This document shows positions 1 to 8,142 of a stretch of 23,035 nt of DNA, one piece after another (the stretch's first letter is position 1; each line of letters starts with the position of its first letter). The stretch covers positions 920,438 through 943,472 of the forward strand of contig BFEA01000490.1 of assembly GCA_003427395.1 (NCBI GenBank), written 5' to 3'. Both the position numbers and the translations under genes were made by a program. Source of the stretch: Chara braunii. Lineage: Eukaryota; Streptophyta; Charophyceae; Charales; Characeae. The notes under the pieces were generated by a model. That model had not been told where the DNA came from and did not search any database. It saw only the letters and a list, made by a program, of their open reading frames with translations.

Positions 1-49
<49 letters not shown>
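1..49. repeat. (CT)n microsatellite at the window edge
   Basis: An uninterrupted CT dinucleotide run begins the window and ends at the first G at 50. Together with the terminal poly(A) at the other end, it suggests that the sequence stops where assembly met low-complexity DNA. Confidence 0.97.
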
Positions 50-53
<4 letters not shown>

Positions 54-249
54 AGTGCAGCGCCAGCGCTCCCACTCCAAGCTCGCATCCAGCGCTGTAG
101 ACTACTCTAACTGCGCCCAGCGCCTCGACTGCAGAAGACTACTCTCTACTACCTCAGAACTACCTCTGAGAAGTACCTAGCACTACCTGCCTAGAATGAG
201 GCTGCCCCAGCTATACATAATGCTGGGCCTAGTGTCCTAGGCCGAGAGG

Positions 250-410
250 AAACAGTCTGGCGCAAGGAAAAGTGGTCTGGTGAAAGGAAAACTGGTCTGG
301 CGCCAAAAGTAGGAACCTGGCAAAAATACGAAACGGTCTGGCGCCCAAAAGCAGGAGTCTGGTAAAAAGCTGCCAAAAGTACGAACCTGGCGAAAAGATG
401 CCAAAACGAA
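250..410. repeat. Degenerate short tandem motif (GTCTGGCGC...AAAAG)
   Basis: The motif GTCTGG (often GTCTGGCGC) followed by an A-rich stretch recurs about five times, alternating with AACCTGGC and GCCAAAAGTA. Spacing is irregular, roughly 18-45 bp. No coding potential is apparent. It reads as a decayed minisatellite. Confidence 0.6.
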
Positions 411-700
411 TCAGTGGCCTACTGGGTCCTATGGGGCCTCACACAGCCGAAATGACACAGCCCCTAAACTCTACAAAACCCCTAACCCTACTGTCGGGCC
501 CTGCGGGACCCGTGTGGAACTGAGTATGCCACAGAAGTCAGGATGATGGGCCTGTTTCCCAGCATTATTATAAAATCTGGGTTTGACGGCAGTGCTGGTC
601 CCCGCGCAGCCTGGCTGGGGAAAGGCCCCCGAGTACTTTTTTCCAAGTTACTGTGTTTTAGTATGGTTCAGCCATCCGTTGTCTGGGTTGGAGAGTGTTT

Positions 701-901
701 TGCTGAGCTTGAGAGATGAAGATCATTTTGCTAAATCTCTTACACCATAGAACGTGCTTTTTCTTGGTTTGGTTCTCCCTTTCTCCGTTTTCGAATTCTT
801 TTTCTCTGGCTTGGCGTCTCAGCTCCCCTGGCCAAAACACTTGCTGAATAGCTTGAGAGATGAAGTTTATTTTGCTGAATCACTTAGACCACAGAACGTG
901 C
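701..901 (+). repeat. Two diverged direct copies of a ~58-bp sequence
   Basis: The stretch at 701-757 (TGCTGAGCTTGAGAGATGAA ... AGAACGTGC) is repeated with several differences at 842-901 (TGCTGAATAGCTTGAGAGAT ... AGAACGTGC). Copy starts are 141 bp apart, and the 84 bp between them are unrelated and T-rich. Short open frames here are not convincing genes. Confidence 0.7.
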
Positions 902-1599
902 CAAAACAAGACTTCATCTCCCACATGAACACGAGGTAGTAAACACAAGCTCCATATTGAAGACCAGCTGCACGAGTGCACCCTGATCATGGCTCCATGT
1001 AGTATTTGTACGCAGGCTAGGTGCAAAAAAAAATCATTCACACCAGCCAACCTGTCACACCCATGCTTGACACCACTCAGGTGGGTGCCAATCATGGCAT
1101 GTCCACAAACATGGACAAGGTCATCATGGCCCGGCAGACCCAGCTGGGCATAGCTACCCGGCTTGGCTTGACAATCTTCAACCCTGGACCCGACGCGAGC
1201 AGCCTCAGGCACACAGCACTACAACCAGGGAGATGTTTTCAATTCTTCTTTCTTTCAGCCATTCGGGTTTTTTCAACTTTTTTTTTTCTTTTCATTTCAT
1301 TTTTCAGACATTTATAACCAGACAAATGTGTTCAATTCACCCTTTAGTGCCAGTTGGCAACATATGCCATATCCAGTTTAGGCTGTGTGCCGCATGAACA
1401 TGAACGCATATATGGCTCGCACTGCCTGGCAGGATGGTTGACTCTAGTTGATTACAAAGGCAGGGGTTTCTGGTTAATCACATAAAATAGGGTGACAGAC
1501 TACATGACTATAGGTACAAAATAAACAATGCAAGAGGTGAACATGGCGTTGCTAGGGGGAAGTACTTCAGGTAGGACTATCATGGTTTAGATGTTGGCC
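902..1599. other. No recognisable gene
   Basis: A minus-strand open frame of about 110 codons (880-1212) and shorter plus-strand frames exist, but none shows a known motif. A T-rich run lies at about 1268-1310. This could be decayed LTR-element sequence continuing from the gag/protease relic to its right, but nothing here proves that. Confidence 0.5.
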
Positions 1600-1827
1600 T
1601 CAGGCCAATGGTCACTACCTGTAATAGCTTAAGTATAAACTCCAGGTACGAACAAGGGGGCCACACCTTTGACCGCATGTGTGGAAGTGACAATCTCTTT
1701 GTTGCCCACTTGGGTTTGGCAAGGGTTCTGCAATTCCACTTGCTTCATTCCCAAGCCCACCTTGCGAACCCCGTGTGGAGAAAGAAAATTTGTAGTGAAA
1801 ACCACAATCAACCAAGACACGGAGATA
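1600..1827 (-). pseudogene. Retropepsin-like aspartic protease relic
   Basis: Immediately after the TGA at 1828-1830 the frame reads LVDCG, which fits the D-(T/S/C)-G active site of retrotransposon aspartic proteases in the form that follows a hydrophobic Leu-Val. One base later in phase the continuation is TTNFLSP, matching the usual (A/S)TxNFIS segment after the active site. A further stretch with VGNKEIV and GVAPLFVPG corresponds in position to the flap and strand region of such proteases. The frame therefore shifts by one near 1790. The downstream part toward 1600 decays, and the second hydrophobic-Gly motif is not visible. In a live element this enzyme would cleave the Gag-Pol polyprotein. 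Confidence 0.55.
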
Positions 1828-2136
1828 TCAGTGGTTCATGAGAAGTTTGAAGAAAATCAACTGCACAGTCCCTTGAACACGTCCTTGTTTCTTCTCAGCC
1901 CATTGCCGCAAGTGAGCGTGGAGGTTGATCTCCCTAGAAAAGTCCCAAGGCTCAACATATAGGACTGGGTCTGCAACCGCCTTGGAATCGGCAGAGTAAG
2001 GGGCATCAACAGAAGGTTGCTGAACAGAATCAGATCCTATAGAGGACTCATCACTTACTGGTTCAGCCTCTTTTTTGATAGAGTGTGCTGACAACAACTC
2101 TATACATGTTGCTTGTTTCCCTGCAGCCGAAAACAT
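1828..2136 (-). pseudogene. Linker between gag zinc knuckle and protease
   Basis: This 102-codon frame picks up where the knuckle frame ends. Its first half is acidic and Ser-rich (SDESSIGSDSVQQPS). It ends in a TGA at 1828-1830, and the same frame then continues directly into a protease-like active site (YLRVLVDCG). The single in-frame stop therefore sits between linker and protease. No independent fold is recognisable. Confidence 0.45.
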
Positions 2137-2306
2137 TTGTCAACTGTGTGCCCAGGCAGCTGGCAGTGCAGGCAAACGATTCTCTTGAGCTTACTTCTCA
2201 ACTCACTTTCGCTAATCCGGAGATCAACCCAAGGTTTGGTTGCTTCATCCTCCGGTTTAGTTGGGATTCTGGCTCCTTTGGGGAGGTGAAGAGTGTTCTT
2301 CATCAA
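2100..2306 (-). pseudogene. Gag nucleocapsid segment with CCHC zinc knuckle
   Basis: Residues 45-58 of this frame give CLHCQLPGHTVDKC, a perfect C-x2-C-x4-H-x4-C retroviral-type zinc knuckle (bases 2133-2174). Basic residues flank it (RSKLKRIV before, FRLQGNK after), as expected for a nucleocapsid that binds element RNA. The frame ends shortly after at 2100. The sequence carries on in another frame (1828-2136), overlapping by 37 bases, which indicates a frameshift. The knuckle is the strongest evidence that this region is a retrotransposon gag. Confidence 0.78.
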
Positions 2307-2369
2307 GTTCCAGTTCGGTGCTTGAGAGACATAGTGAAGGCATCAAGTTTTCCATTGTCATTTACATAT

Positions 2370-2642
2370 TCAGACTCGTGGGCTGACAAAGAGCAAGATG
2401 CCTCTGCCACCAAGTTCAAACTCGCAGCCTTGCTCCTGGTCATCACCAAGAGAAGAGTCATCTGCAAAGGTCTCCTTGTCAACCTCTAGTTGATCGTGCA
2501 CTGGAAAACGGTTGCTGCCTGAAAACCGTTTGTGGTTGGCGGTCTTTTTACCACCCAATCCATCCGGGAGGCCTTGTGCCTCCAGTGTGACTAAATCCCG
2601 CATGAGGGAAAGCCAATGTCTATTGTCTGCGAGTTTCAGCAC
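2370..2642 (-). pseudogene. Gag linker segment, frame-shifted (90 codons)
   Basis: This segment lies between the capsid-like segment and the zinc knuckle. It is mixed basic then acidic (GGKKTANHKR, later DDSSLGDDQEQ). It is in the same frame as the knuckle segment but separated from it by stops. Just after its end another frame continues sensibly (reading AHESEYVNDNGK), which suggests a one-base indel near 2375. It shows no motif of its own and is called only from position. Confidence 0.45.
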
Positions 2643-2746
2643 AGACGATAAGTTAAAGAAGAGGGAACCGTACCTTTAATCACATTCAAGCAAGCCTGCG
2701 CAGTCATCTCCAAATTAGGAGTGGCAAAGAGCTTACTGTCGTACTG

Positions 2747-3625
2747 CTACAGACTATACATGATGCCCGTCCACTTGTTGTGCTTGAGCTTGTCAAGCTT
2801 GCATCTAGCTTTAACTGCAGCATGTGCATCAGCATATTGTCTGATTAGGAGATCCTCAAGTATGGCTATTGGCATAGCCTGCAGCCATTTGTTGAGGTCT
2901 CTCCTTTTGTAGCCTGATTGTACAGCTTGGACTTCTAGGAATCCCCTTACAACAGGTTTCACATTGGTCCCTAGGAACAACAACTGAGTAGCTGTGGGTT
3001 TGTGGCGCCTTTCAGTCCACGTAGGAAAAGCTGCAACAAGGACCAGCGACTTCTGGTAGGAACTTAAGGCTAGTCGCTGGTCGGAACTTAAGGCTGCAGT
3101 AGTTCCAGAAGTCTTTGCACTGCTACTTGCAGTTGCGGCAGCAGCAGCAACAACAATGGGGTCTGCAACTGTTGCAGGTCCCAATAGGTTGTTGACCACA
3201 CTCAAAGAAGAAGACAAAGACAAAGTAAGAGGGGCAGCAATGGACTGATTCGCAACATTAGAAGCAGGGTAGGAAGCAGGGAGGACAATCTGGGCCTGCT
3301 GCAGATTTGCAACCTGCAACAGCTGGTCGTGGTGCTGTTGTGCCATCTTGGCCATGTCTGTGCGCAACTTCTTGAGTTCCTCAAACACTCGCGCAAACTG
3401 GCCAGCATAGTCCTCGACAGCCCGGGCATCTACTAAGGCCCTAAGAAGTGGAACGGTCGTCTCTCCCACCTCAGCAATAGTCAAGGCGGGCAGAGTACTG
3501 AAGACAGCCCTATGGGTTTTCACTTTATCTTCCCTGTCCTTCTCCTTCTCCTCGTTCTCCCTCCTCAACGCCTTCTCATAAAAAAAAGGTACTGCATGCA
3601 TTTCTGGCTCGGGGGCAGCATCCAT
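2747..3625 (-). pseudogene. Gag-like protein, N-terminal segment (292 codons)
   Basis: This is the longest clean frame of the relic, starting with an ATG at 3623-3625. Roughly residues 20-35 are a very charged Glu/Lys/Arg patch, and residues 80-110 look coiled-coil (EELKKLRTDMAKMAQQ). Residues 115-190 are low-complexity, rich in Ala, Ser and Leu. The last ~90 residues are more globular and basic (YKRRDLNKW, KLDKLKHNKW) and resemble the capsid-like part of retrotransposon Gag. It has no catalytic motif. In a live element it would assemble the cytoplasmic particle that packages the RNA. It is followed, with frame changes, by the zinc-knuckle segment at 2100-2306, which supports the Gag call. 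A host protein cannot be fully excluded. Confidence 0.62.
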
Positions 3626-3787
3626 TTGCAGCTTTCATTTTGTTGCAGACGTCATGATGGACAACGAGGGTGTCAATAAGTCTCTCAAGAGCGGTCCACA
3701 ATTCCTCACAACTATGGGATAAACACTCCTTTTCCCTCTCCTCACTCCCTCTCCTCACTCCCTCAAGAGCGACACTCAAAATTTTCT

Positions 3788-3790
<3 letters not shown>

Positions 3791-3836
<46 letters not shown>

Positions 3837-3856
3837 NCCAAAAAAAAAAAAAAAAA
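3791..3856. repeat. (CT)n tract, single N, then poly(A)
   Basis: A CT run ends at an ambiguous base (N at 3837), followed by CC and an A run at 3840-3856. The N marks a point the assembler could not resolve, so array length here is unreliable. Confidence 0.95.
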
Positions 3857-3965
3857 GTCATCCTTACTTCCACCTCCATATTTGACAACCTTGTGCGAAG
3901 CAAACTTGAGTGCAATAGAAAAAAAAAAAAGAATAACCGGAGTAACCGCCTCCTTGCCCTATTCT

Positions 3966-4079
3966 CCAGCTGCGGTAATTTTGCGAGTGAATCTTCAGCT
4001 GGAAGGTAGAAAGATACACTCGCCAACTGTGGCAATTTTGTGAGTGAATCTTCACCTAGAAGGTAGAAAGATACACTCG
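3966..4079. repeat. 57-bp tandem duplication
   Basis: Two adjacent copies share the pattern (G)GYAATTTTGYGAGTGAATC ... AGAAAGATACACTCG, ending at 4022 and 4079. The period is 57 bp, a multiple of three. On the minus strand both copies stay in one open frame as a ~19-residue repeat (SVSFYL...EDSL.KLPQL), but the surrounding frame is mostly low-complexity and I do not call a gene. Confidence 0.8.
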
Positions 4080-4222
4080 GCATCTTTCGCCTTTTTGACA
4101 ATTTGCGAGAGCTGGATCTAGAGAAAGGGACCGCACGCCTAGGGAATGGAGCGAGAATAAGAGAAGAGGAGAGGGAGAGAGAGACAGACCAAATGCTGGT
4201 TGCTGTTTGTCCTCTGTGTCTG

Positions 4223-4229
4223 TGCAAGA

Positions 4230-4262
<33 letters not shown>

Positions 4263-4480
4263 GAGCCATAACCGGTTACCAAGCCTTGGCGTGTGAGAGA
4301 GAGGGGCAGAGAGACAAAGAGGCAGAGACCGAGACCGAGACAGAGACAGAGAGAGACAGAGAGACAGAGAGAGAGAGACAAAGAGAGAGACAGAGAGACA
4401 GAGAGAGAGGGACACAGAGAGAGACACAGAGACAGAGACACAGAGACACAGAGACAGAGAGACAGACACACACACACACG

Positions 4481-4558
<78 letters not shown>
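4223..4558. repeat. GA-rich simple-repeat block ((CG)n, (GA)n, GACA, CACA)
   Basis: The block runs through a short (GC)n stretch, (GA)n, a complex purine-rich stretch of GAGACAGA-like units, a short (CA)n, and a pure (GA)n run at about 4488-4558. Long open frames on both strands (Arg-Glu repeats, Ser-Leu repeats) are artefacts of the dinucleotide composition. Confidence 0.95.
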
Positions 4559-4561
<3 letters not shown>

Positions 4562-4579
4562 GATGACCTTTACTAGTTA

Positions 4580-5280
4580 TTGAGACGCCAGAATCTGAAG
4601 CAGAGTAGCGGCGGCGGCTTCCCCAAAGTTAGTCTTGTTCTCCTTCAAAGTTCATACAGCGAGTTGAATTGAAATATGGCTGTGCGATAATCTCCGCGAC
4701 ATTGTATCCCCCCTGGGCCCTGGCGCGAAGGTGTCTTACATGTTCAAATCAAATCGGTCACCTGAGTGAGGCTTACGCGCCTACGGCGCCTAGACAACCA
4801 CCGCCCCGCTAACACGCTGCCAATCTGCCACAATGCTGCTCGCCTAAACATCCTCCGCCAGGGGAAAAAACGACCTCGGCGCCAGAGTAGCCCAATGTCC
4901 TTGTCACAAGCACTTTCAAACTCCGAGCTTTTTCGCTTAAAAAAAAATAAAAAAATGGAAAAGGAATTTTAAAAATTTCAACTTTTGCCCGCCGATACAT
5001 CCACCGCCACGCCGACATGGAATTGGAGGTTAAAAAAAATCTATAAAAAAAAATTGGAGCTCGTTTTTTGTTTTATCTGGAAAAAAAGAATTTGTTTTTT
5101 TATTATTATTATTTACTTTTTAGTGCAAACACGTCCAGTTCATAACATCGTAATGGGCTAAACTTTTTTCTGTTTGGGGGGGGGGAAGTTTTTTTTCCTC
5201 GCAGTAGAAGGGGAGAGAACTGGGATAGTCATCTGGATACTCCTGATCGGTATTAGTGGAATCTATGACCAACATGGGTG
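4580..5280. other. No recognisable gene
   Basis: This is mixed-composition sequence with AT-rich runs at about 4940-5110 and a G run near 5176. No motif-bearing frame, RNA gene or repeat family was recognised. Confidence 0.6.
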
Positions 5281-5318
5281 CTGTCTCTTATACACATCTA
5301 GATGTGTATAAGAGACAG
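5281..5318. other. Nextera (Tn5 mosaic end) junction adapter left in the assembly
   Basis: The 19 bases CTGTCTCTTATACACATCT are followed directly by their exact reverse complement AGATGTGTATAAGAGACAG. These are the two 19-bp Tn5 mosaic ends as joined in the Nextera mate-pair circularisation junction. This is known library chemistry, and the match is perfect over all 38 bases. It is almost certainly a sequencing artefact and not a genomic palindrome. The sequences on either side may have been kilobases apart, or in opposite orientation, in the real genome. Confidence 0.95.
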
Positions 5319-6156
5319 GTCAATGACGTATTAAAAAGAATAAAAAATCATTCAAAATGACAGTCTTGATCCAATGACTCAGCCTAGTTAGATTGAGTAC
5401 GAGATCCCCTTGTGTCCAATTTGGCTAAGTTCTTTGAACGTACAGCAAATAGAACTAAAGAGCAACAATCACGACACAATGGAGAATTGAGTGGTGTATG
5501 AGGTGCGAGCCAACCAGCGGACTGTGTGGTGAAGTGTGCAAAACATCTCAGTCGAGATCCCCTCCGCAGCGAGTGCTCTAACCAAAGATAAGACTCGAAT
5601 TTCCAACAGGATAGAGGAATGAGACTGACATCAACAAATTTGGTCTAAGGGGCCCTACTTGCTTGGCCCTGGTCCCAATCGTCCCTATAGGTCCCATGTA
5701 GGTCATGACCGGGTCCCAACCAAGAGGAGTCCCATATGGACTTACTTTCTGTCTCCTACCGTACTGAAAAACGAATTTCAACTTCTGAGAGAACCTACCA
5801 ACTATAGCCGTTCAAAAATGAAAAGGCAAAGCATTGTAGAAAGATATGGCGCTCACTTCAAAATACCCCATCCATCCATTCATCAGGTGAGAAAGCAGTT
5901 TACAGGCTCATGCACACAATCAAGACTATAGAGGAGTAGGAAAAGAAACCTAAAAACAACCCCAACAGGACTTCAATACCATGCACATATCCAATGGCAT
6001 CCCGTAGGTGCACGACACTTACCTGAGTGGCCTGAGCTTCGGGAAGAAGTATAACTCACCCCCCCTCATATGATCCTCCTGACCCAATCAACAACCTCTA
6101 CACTAGTGTGCTATCACCTAGGAGGGTCTACCTACCCCAAGGTACAACGCCAAATT
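5319..6156. other. No recognisable gene
   Basis: Short frames on both strands at 5578-5931 carry no recognisable motif, and codon use does not stand out. Nothing else identifiable was seen before the LINE-B tail. Confidence 0.55.
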
Positions 6157-6201
6157 CCTCGTTGATGTTTTTTTCTTTTTTCTTTTTTCTTTTTTGACAC
6201 A

Positions 6202-6254
6202 GAGGCTCCGTCGTTTGGTGAGGAGCAGCACCTGCTGGGCGGGTCCAGCGTCCC
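6202..6254 (-). other. LINE 3'-UTR stem-loop block (LINE-B copy)
   Basis: On the minus strand the block reads GGGACGCTGGACCCG, then CCCAGCAGGTGCTGCTCC and on to GGAGCCTC. GCTGG can pair with CCAGC over a 6-base loop, and AGCAG-GTG-CTGCT forms a second small hairpin. The same block is found in LINE-A at 17265-17320 and, in part, in tails at 19856 and 20462. It sits directly upstream of the A-rich tail, where many LINE RNAs carry the structure recognised by reverse transcriptase. Confidence 0.7.
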
Positions 6255-6631
6255 ATTTACAAAGTATTTAGACAAAGTTATAGGAGTTTGGAACAAAGGC
6301 CTGAGAGACTCTGAATTCCACCAGCATTGATTGCCCGAGGAAAACCCCGGGGATTAACTGAGTGGACTGCTTCTGACTAAGCATACAAGGGCTACTACCT
6401 CCAGAGTTGAATGCACCAACACACAAGCCATCCAGTCAACTCAGGCACACCCATGCACACCCATGCAGCTTGTGAGAAACTTGATGATTTTGGAGGGCCC
6501 TTCGGCAAGCAACGCTCGGGGGGCACCGGGGAGGCTTATCTCAAGCTCGTCTGGCTCGTCTGATCCAGTCTTATTGCACACTTGTCGTGAATCAGATCTT
6601 GTCGTGATCATAGCACACTCTTGCAATAAGG

Positions 6632-6847
6632 TCATGTAAGAACTTCCATCAGGGCCAGGGGGTGAGGAGGGAATAGGTCTGGGAAATCAGATGGGGACCT
6701 CATCGGGAAGGTTGGGTCAATGTGGGTCCAGTCATTGAAGATGAGTCTGTAATCTCTCGGAATTCCTTGTTCTGTCGCTGCGGCCCGATCCCCTGTCCAC
6801 TCAATTTGAGCCATCCATCCACCTCGTTGCTCGCCCAACCATTCCAT
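6632..6847 (-). pseudogene. LINE-B extreme C-terminal segment
   Basis: This 71-codon frame matches the last part of the LINE-A protein: W-L-G-x-x-R-G-G-W near its start, YRL(I/Q)FNDWT in the middle, and DFPD..PPHPLAL at the end. It stops at nearly the same distance after that motif as LINE-A. It is out of frame with the zinc-finger segment at 7069-7512, and the ~220 bases between them hold the shifted middle part. The strong conservation of this tail between two decayed copies suggests it mattered in the active element. Confidence 0.85.
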
Positions 6848-7068
6848 ATAGAACCTCGTAATCGCCCTCTTTATATCCCGGTCTGTCTTAAAAATGTCTA
6901 ATTACGGCTTAAGGTCGCTCCATCTACGTGTTAGTTCCAATTGCACTAGTTCCCTTATATGCCCTGTCAGTTCAGGGTTGTCGATCCTAACCCCCTCGAA
7001 AACTAGAAGGCAGCATTGCCACCAAAGCGCCCATAAGACCGACCGTCTACCCAAGCTATACAGATTAC

Positions 7069-7512
7069 TCACATAGGAGGGGCACTTTCCATTATTGGAC
7101 AGTGTCCAGCCAGTATGGCTTGCCTAGACCATGGCCAGGGGGTGTCCAGTGTCGCTTTCCTCCAAATGCGGTCCCACCATTGCCACGTCAGCCCAGTCAC
7201 CGGGCACTGCATAAAGACATGCTCGATAGTTTCGTTCCTTTTTCGCATTGGGAATGCGGCCAAGGATCGGTGGCACCACGGATGCGCTTTCCCTTTTTGT
7301 TCCAAATGTGTATGGTCGATCCATTTGTCGGCAGGCAATGATGGACAATCTGCCATTGCAATGACGTGATGTTTGCCTGCCTGGTTTTTGTTCCATGTTG
7401 AAGTCCAAAGTAGCAACTTGCAGTCCGTTGGTGTAGATATTGCTGCTACGCTCAAGCTCGCCAACTCGAGGGGAGCCCTAAAGTCGCCCAATGTCCTCCT
7501 TGAAATCCACAT
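7069..7512 (-). pseudogene. LINE-B C-terminal zinc-finger (zf-RVT-like) segment
   Basis: This 147-codon frame aligns with the C-terminal zinc-binding region of LINE-A. The finger in LINE-A is C-x2-C-x14-H-x4-C. Here residues 80, 98 and 103 keep Cys, His and Cys, but residue 83, the second Cys, is Ser (WCHRS). The finger is therefore broken even before counting truncation. The segment upstream (about residues 1-45) aligns only weakly, and the frame ends at 7069 near a frameshift. In intact plant LINEs this finger is thought to aid nucleic-acid binding during retrotransposition. This copy is non-functional. Confidence 0.85.
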
Positions 7513-7697
7513 TCCAGTTGTAGGTGCCCCTCACTATCGCCTCTCACAAATTGCATCATGAAGCTCCTCGTTGTGTCTCGACACCCCAAACTTAAACTCT
7601 TGCAACCTGGCGGGGTCAAGTGTCGACCCTGCACGCCCCTACTAGGTGGGGGCAGCTTCCCTAAACCACGCTGCTCCACTTCCCTTCATGAACCAAC

Positions 7698-7744
7698 CTA
7701 ACCCTAAGTGGTGCCCTCAACCACTTAGGTTAACTTAGGGTTAG
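7698..7744. repeat. Short inverted repeat with telomere-like CCCTAA core
   Basis: CTAACCCTAAG at 7698-7708 is mirrored exactly by CTTAGGGTTAG at 7734-7744. Inner arms AAGTGG and CCACTT allow an alternative pairing. It lies in the stretch just internal to a proposed LTR primer-binding site. There is one copy per arm, so it is not a telomeric tract. Confidence 0.6.
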
Positions 7745-7780
7745 CGCAGCAAAGTCGACTCTAGCCAGCAAGTAGAATCC

Positions 7781-7795
7781 GCTCGGATACCAATG
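7781..7795 (-). promoter_or_regulatory. LTR edge and tRNA primer-binding site
   Basis: On the minus strand the sequence reads TTATAACA, one T, then TGGTATCCGAGC. An LTR ending in CA followed after one or two bases by TGGTATC-GAGC is the pattern of plant LTR retrotransposons, whose primer-binding site TGGTATCAGAGC is complementary to the 3' end of initiator tRNA-Met. Here position 8 is C in place of A. The LTR would lie to the right (7794 onward) and the element body to the left, where LINE-B now sits. I could not find the other LTR end. Confidence 0.5.
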
Positions 7796-8090
7796 TTATA
7801 ATCCTAGCCAATTTCAAAGTGCAAAATTCACGAGAAAGCACAACATCATCCAATTGCAAAAGAAACGAATGAACTTGAGAGGAGAGGGGGATAAACAAGA
7901 AGGAGGACGAAAGAACACGAAGAAGATATACACCAGCAAAAGACCAATGATAATCCCTCCTCTCGCCAACCAACTCCATCTCCTTCTCGCCTCCACTCTT
8001 ATTCAAACAATAAAAGACTTAGTGCGTAAAAACAATAAGAAATTAGTTCAAGAAGTACTAAAAAAGGTGCTAGTGGCAAATGATGAATGA
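7794..8090 (-). mobile_element. Possible solo or partial LTR (far end not located)
   Basis: This is the sequence immediately outside the primer-binding site. On the minus strand it is pyrimidine-rich toward the site and includes a TTGAATAAGAG stretch, which could be part of LTR untranslated sequence. The outer boundary is a guess because no second TG...CA terminus or duplicated LTR was seen. A small plus-strand frame at 7854-8090 (78 codons, Lys-rich) overlaps it and shows no recognisable domain. Confidence 0.3.
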
Positions 8091-8142
8091 CTCAACCAGA
8101 ATCGAAGTCTGAGTCCGATTTCTTCTCCTTGGCTTAACTAGA

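Larger units (their letters stand above)
1600..3625 (-). mobile_element. Decayed LTR retrotransposon, gag-protease portion
   Basis: Reading leftwards on the minus strand there is a long gag-like frame, an acidic and basic linker, a CCHC zinc knuckle, a second acidic linker, and then an aspartic-protease-like stretch. This order (capsid-like protein, nucleocapsid knuckle, protease) is that of Ty3/gypsy-type elements. Frames change several times and at least one in-frame TGA interrupts the reading, so the copy is dead. No reverse transcriptase, integrase or LTR pair is visible in the expected positions, so the element is truncated or rearranged. Assignment to the Ty3/gypsy group rather than Copia is inferred from gene order and the protease context. 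Confidence 0.7.
6166..7564 (-). mobile_element. LINE-B: 5'-truncated non-LTR retrotransposon copy
   Basis: The minus strand encodes segments clearly homologous to the C-terminus of the larger LINE at 12254-17425. Shared stretches include EQKG..HPWC/TPWC, ETIEH(V/I)FMQCP, WWDRIWRK and DFPD(L/P)FPPHPLAL. Past the coding part, the 3' UTRs also align, with a common AATGCTGG...GGAAT stretch and then GGGACGCTGGACCCG. The copy ends in an A-rich tail (T-rich on the plus strand, 6169-6195). The nonamer TCCTCGTTG occurs on both flanks (6157-6165 and 7565-7573), a plausible target-site duplication. Only the last ~1.4 kb of the element is present, as expected from incomplete target-primed reverse transcription. 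Confidence 0.85.

Noticed and set aside
880-1212. 110-codon minus-strand frame as a gene
   Set aside because: No recognisable motif, overlapping frames on the other strand, and it runs into a duplicated segment at its end. It could be retroelement decay, but nothing specific supports it.
4056-4583. Long open frames on both strands rich in Arg-Glu or Ser-Leu-Cys
   Set aside because: They are translations of (GA)n and related purine repeats, open in every phase because the dinucleotide contains no stop codon.
5281-5318. Natural Tn5-like insertion-sequence end
   Set aside because: The exact abutting pair of 19-bp mosaic ends with nothing between them is a library adapter junction. A natural element would have a transposase body and target duplication.
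7698-7744. Telomeric repeat remnant (CCCTAA / TTAGGG)
   Set aside because: There is only one copy on each arm of a small inverted repeat and no tandem tract, so it does not support an interstitial telomere.
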